NCBI RefSeq assembly: GCF_028369105.1
Contig: NZ_JAQNDO010000001.1
Span: 10,324,501 to 10,388,500 of the forward strand
DNA length: 64,000 nucleotides
Reading direction: 5' to 3'
Source: Polyangium mundeleinium
GTDB taxonomy: Bacteria; Myxococcota_A; Polyangia; Polyangiales; Polyangiaceae
The notes beneath the pieces were generated by a model. That model searched no databases and was not told the origin of the DNA. It was given only the letters and a program-made list of their open reading frames with translations. Shown here piece after piece: positions 63,101 to 64,000 of the stretch (position 1 is its first letter; each line of letters starts with the position of its first letter). The translations under genes and the position numbers were made by a program.

Positions 63101-64000
63101 ATGGCGGCTTCCTCCTATCGTGGTATCCTTCTCGCAGGAACGGCAGCGGTCATCCTCACGGCATGCCTCTCGCTCGATACGTCGAAACCGCCGGGCAGCA
63201 CGAGCTCGTCGAGCGTGGGTGGCAGCGGCGGAGCCGGGGGGACGGGAGGCGCCGGCGGAACCGGAGGCATGGCGACCGGCGATGTTCTGTGGGGAAAGGC
63301 GTTCGGCGCTCAGTTTAACGACCAACGCGCGTCGGGGGTCGCCGTCGATCCGACGGACGACACCATCTACCTCGTGGGGAGCTACGAGGGCGACTTCTCG
63401 TTCGACGGAGCGAACAATCTGTCGAATAATGGGAGCTCGGACATCTACCTGGCCAAGTTCGATTCGACGGGCGGATTTCAATGGTCCGTCCGTTCGGGCG
63501 ACTGGCAAGACCAGTACGTCAACGCCATCGCCGTCGGGGGCGATCGAAACATCTTCTTCGCCGGCTCGTACGAGGGGGCCCTCGATCTGCCGAACGACGT
63601 CACGCTCACGGACAGCGGCGGCGGGTCCGACGTGTTCGTCGTGAAGCTCGACCCGGAAGGGGCAACTGTGTGGGCGAAGGGATTCGGAGACGGCTCGCAA
63701 CAGCCGAAGCTCGCGACGACGATTGCCATCGATTCGAAAGGCAATACGATCATCGCCGGGTATTTCGAGGGCGCGCTCGAGTTCATCCCAGGCCAGCCGA
63801 TCAACGCGATGAACAGTCGCGACGTCTTCCTCGCGAAGCTCGACAAGAACGGCACTCCGCTCTGGAGCAAGCGCCTCGGCAATGGGAACCCGGGAGAGCC
63901 ACCGAACCACCTCCTCTGCCGCGTCGTGGTCGATCACCTGGACAACATCGTCCTGGAGACGGCGTTCTCGGGCACCATGAGCCTCGGCGCACCGCTGCCC
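63101..64000 (+). CDS. Lipoprotein with SBBP propeller repeats (copy 2, truncated by the window end)
   Basis: Three hundred codons are visible and the frame is open to the last base. The signal differs from copy 1 (GILLAGTAAVILTAC) and the spacer is Gly/Ser/Thr-rich. From GDVLWGKAFGAQ onward it follows copy 1 almost base for base through the first four repeats, with a constant offset of 1543 bp. The start at ATG 63101 is chosen because it gives a proper lipoprotein signal. It is a tandem duplicate of 61568-63085. Confidence 0.88.
   Translation, partial: MAASSYRGILLAGTAAVILTACLSLDTSKPPGSTSSSSVGGSGGAGGTGGAGGTGGMATGDVLWGKAFGAQFNDQRASGVAVDPTDDTIYLVGSYEGDFSFDGANNLSNNGSSDIYLAKFDSTGGFQWSVRSGDWQDQYVNAIAVGGDRNIFFAGSYEGALDLPNDVTLTDSGGGSDVFVVKLDPEGATVWAKGFGDGSQQPKLATTIAIDSKGNTIIAGYFEGALEFIPGQPINAMNSRDVFLAKLDKNGTPLWSKRLGNGNPGEPPNHLLCRVVVDHLDNIVLETAFSGTMSLGAPLP

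Overview
The window is about 64 kb of very GC-rich bacterial DNA, densely coding on both strands, with C/G-ending codons, GTG/TTG starts and many 1-4 base gene overlaps. Organism (inference): a myxobacterium, most likely of the Sorangium/Polyangium group. Supporting signs are the abundant lipoproteins, secreted proteins with Gly-rich spacers, DUF4215 and MopI-type cysteine repeats, an eukaryote-like Ser/Thr kinase, a MYXO-CTERM-like sorting tail and a type IV pilus operon. I saw no tRNA, rRNA, CRISPR array, insertion sequence or phage genes.

Layout. 1-2.2 kb: end of an unknown gene, a VOC-fold protein, a stretch of 21-bp repeats and a small hypothetical. 2.3-4.1 kb (minus): a secreted, probably lipid-anchored protein ending in an HNH-like nuclease motif, with a cytosolic partner gene downstream (candidate toxin/immunity pair). 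4.5-12 kb (plus): 5'-nucleotidase lipoprotein, lipoprotein with an OB-like region, outer-membrane barrel, arrestin-like membrane protein and zinc-ribbon membrane protein. 12-15.6 kb (minus): PilY1-like protein. 15.8-20.3 kb (plus): cysteine-heptad lipoprotein, an Lgt-like protein fused to an outer-membrane barrel, and an S37-type peptidase. 20.3-30.6 kb: deacetylase-like lipoprotein, prfC, Rpn-type nuclease, SpoIIAA-like protein, two beta-propeller proteins and an AgmX/TonB-like protein. 30.7-36.3 kb (minus): a six-copy 43-bp hairpin array directly after pilQ, then pilQPONM. 36.4-47.6 kb: LysM/M15 peptidase, FliA-like sigma factor, a large hypothetical, a Kal-Kce lysine-degradation fusion, uppS-cdsA, glutamate dehydrogenase with its terminator, ygfZ and a hypothetical. 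47.6-54.8 kb (plus): a 2251-residue SpvB/RHS lipoprotein and a candidate immunity gene. 54.8-64 kb: seven-blade RCC1 lipoprotein, DUF4215/fibro-slime protein, then an operon of Ser/Thr kinase, TPR/PEGA protein and two tandem-duplicated propeller lipoproteins, the last cut by the window end.

Themes. (i) Cell-surface proteins dominate, and several are beta-propellers whose repeat counts are exactly 7 or 14. (ii) Two candidate toxin/immunity pairs are carried on lipoproteins. (iii) Type IV pilus parts (PilMNOPQ and a PilY1-like protein) sit in two places. (iv) Housekeeping genes (prfC, uppS, cdsA, gdhA, ygfZ) are interspersed. The least explained locus is 15.8-18.9 kb, where a cysteine-repeat lipoprotein with a C-terminal sorting-like tail is translationally coupled to an Lgt-like enzyme fused to an outer-membrane barrel.
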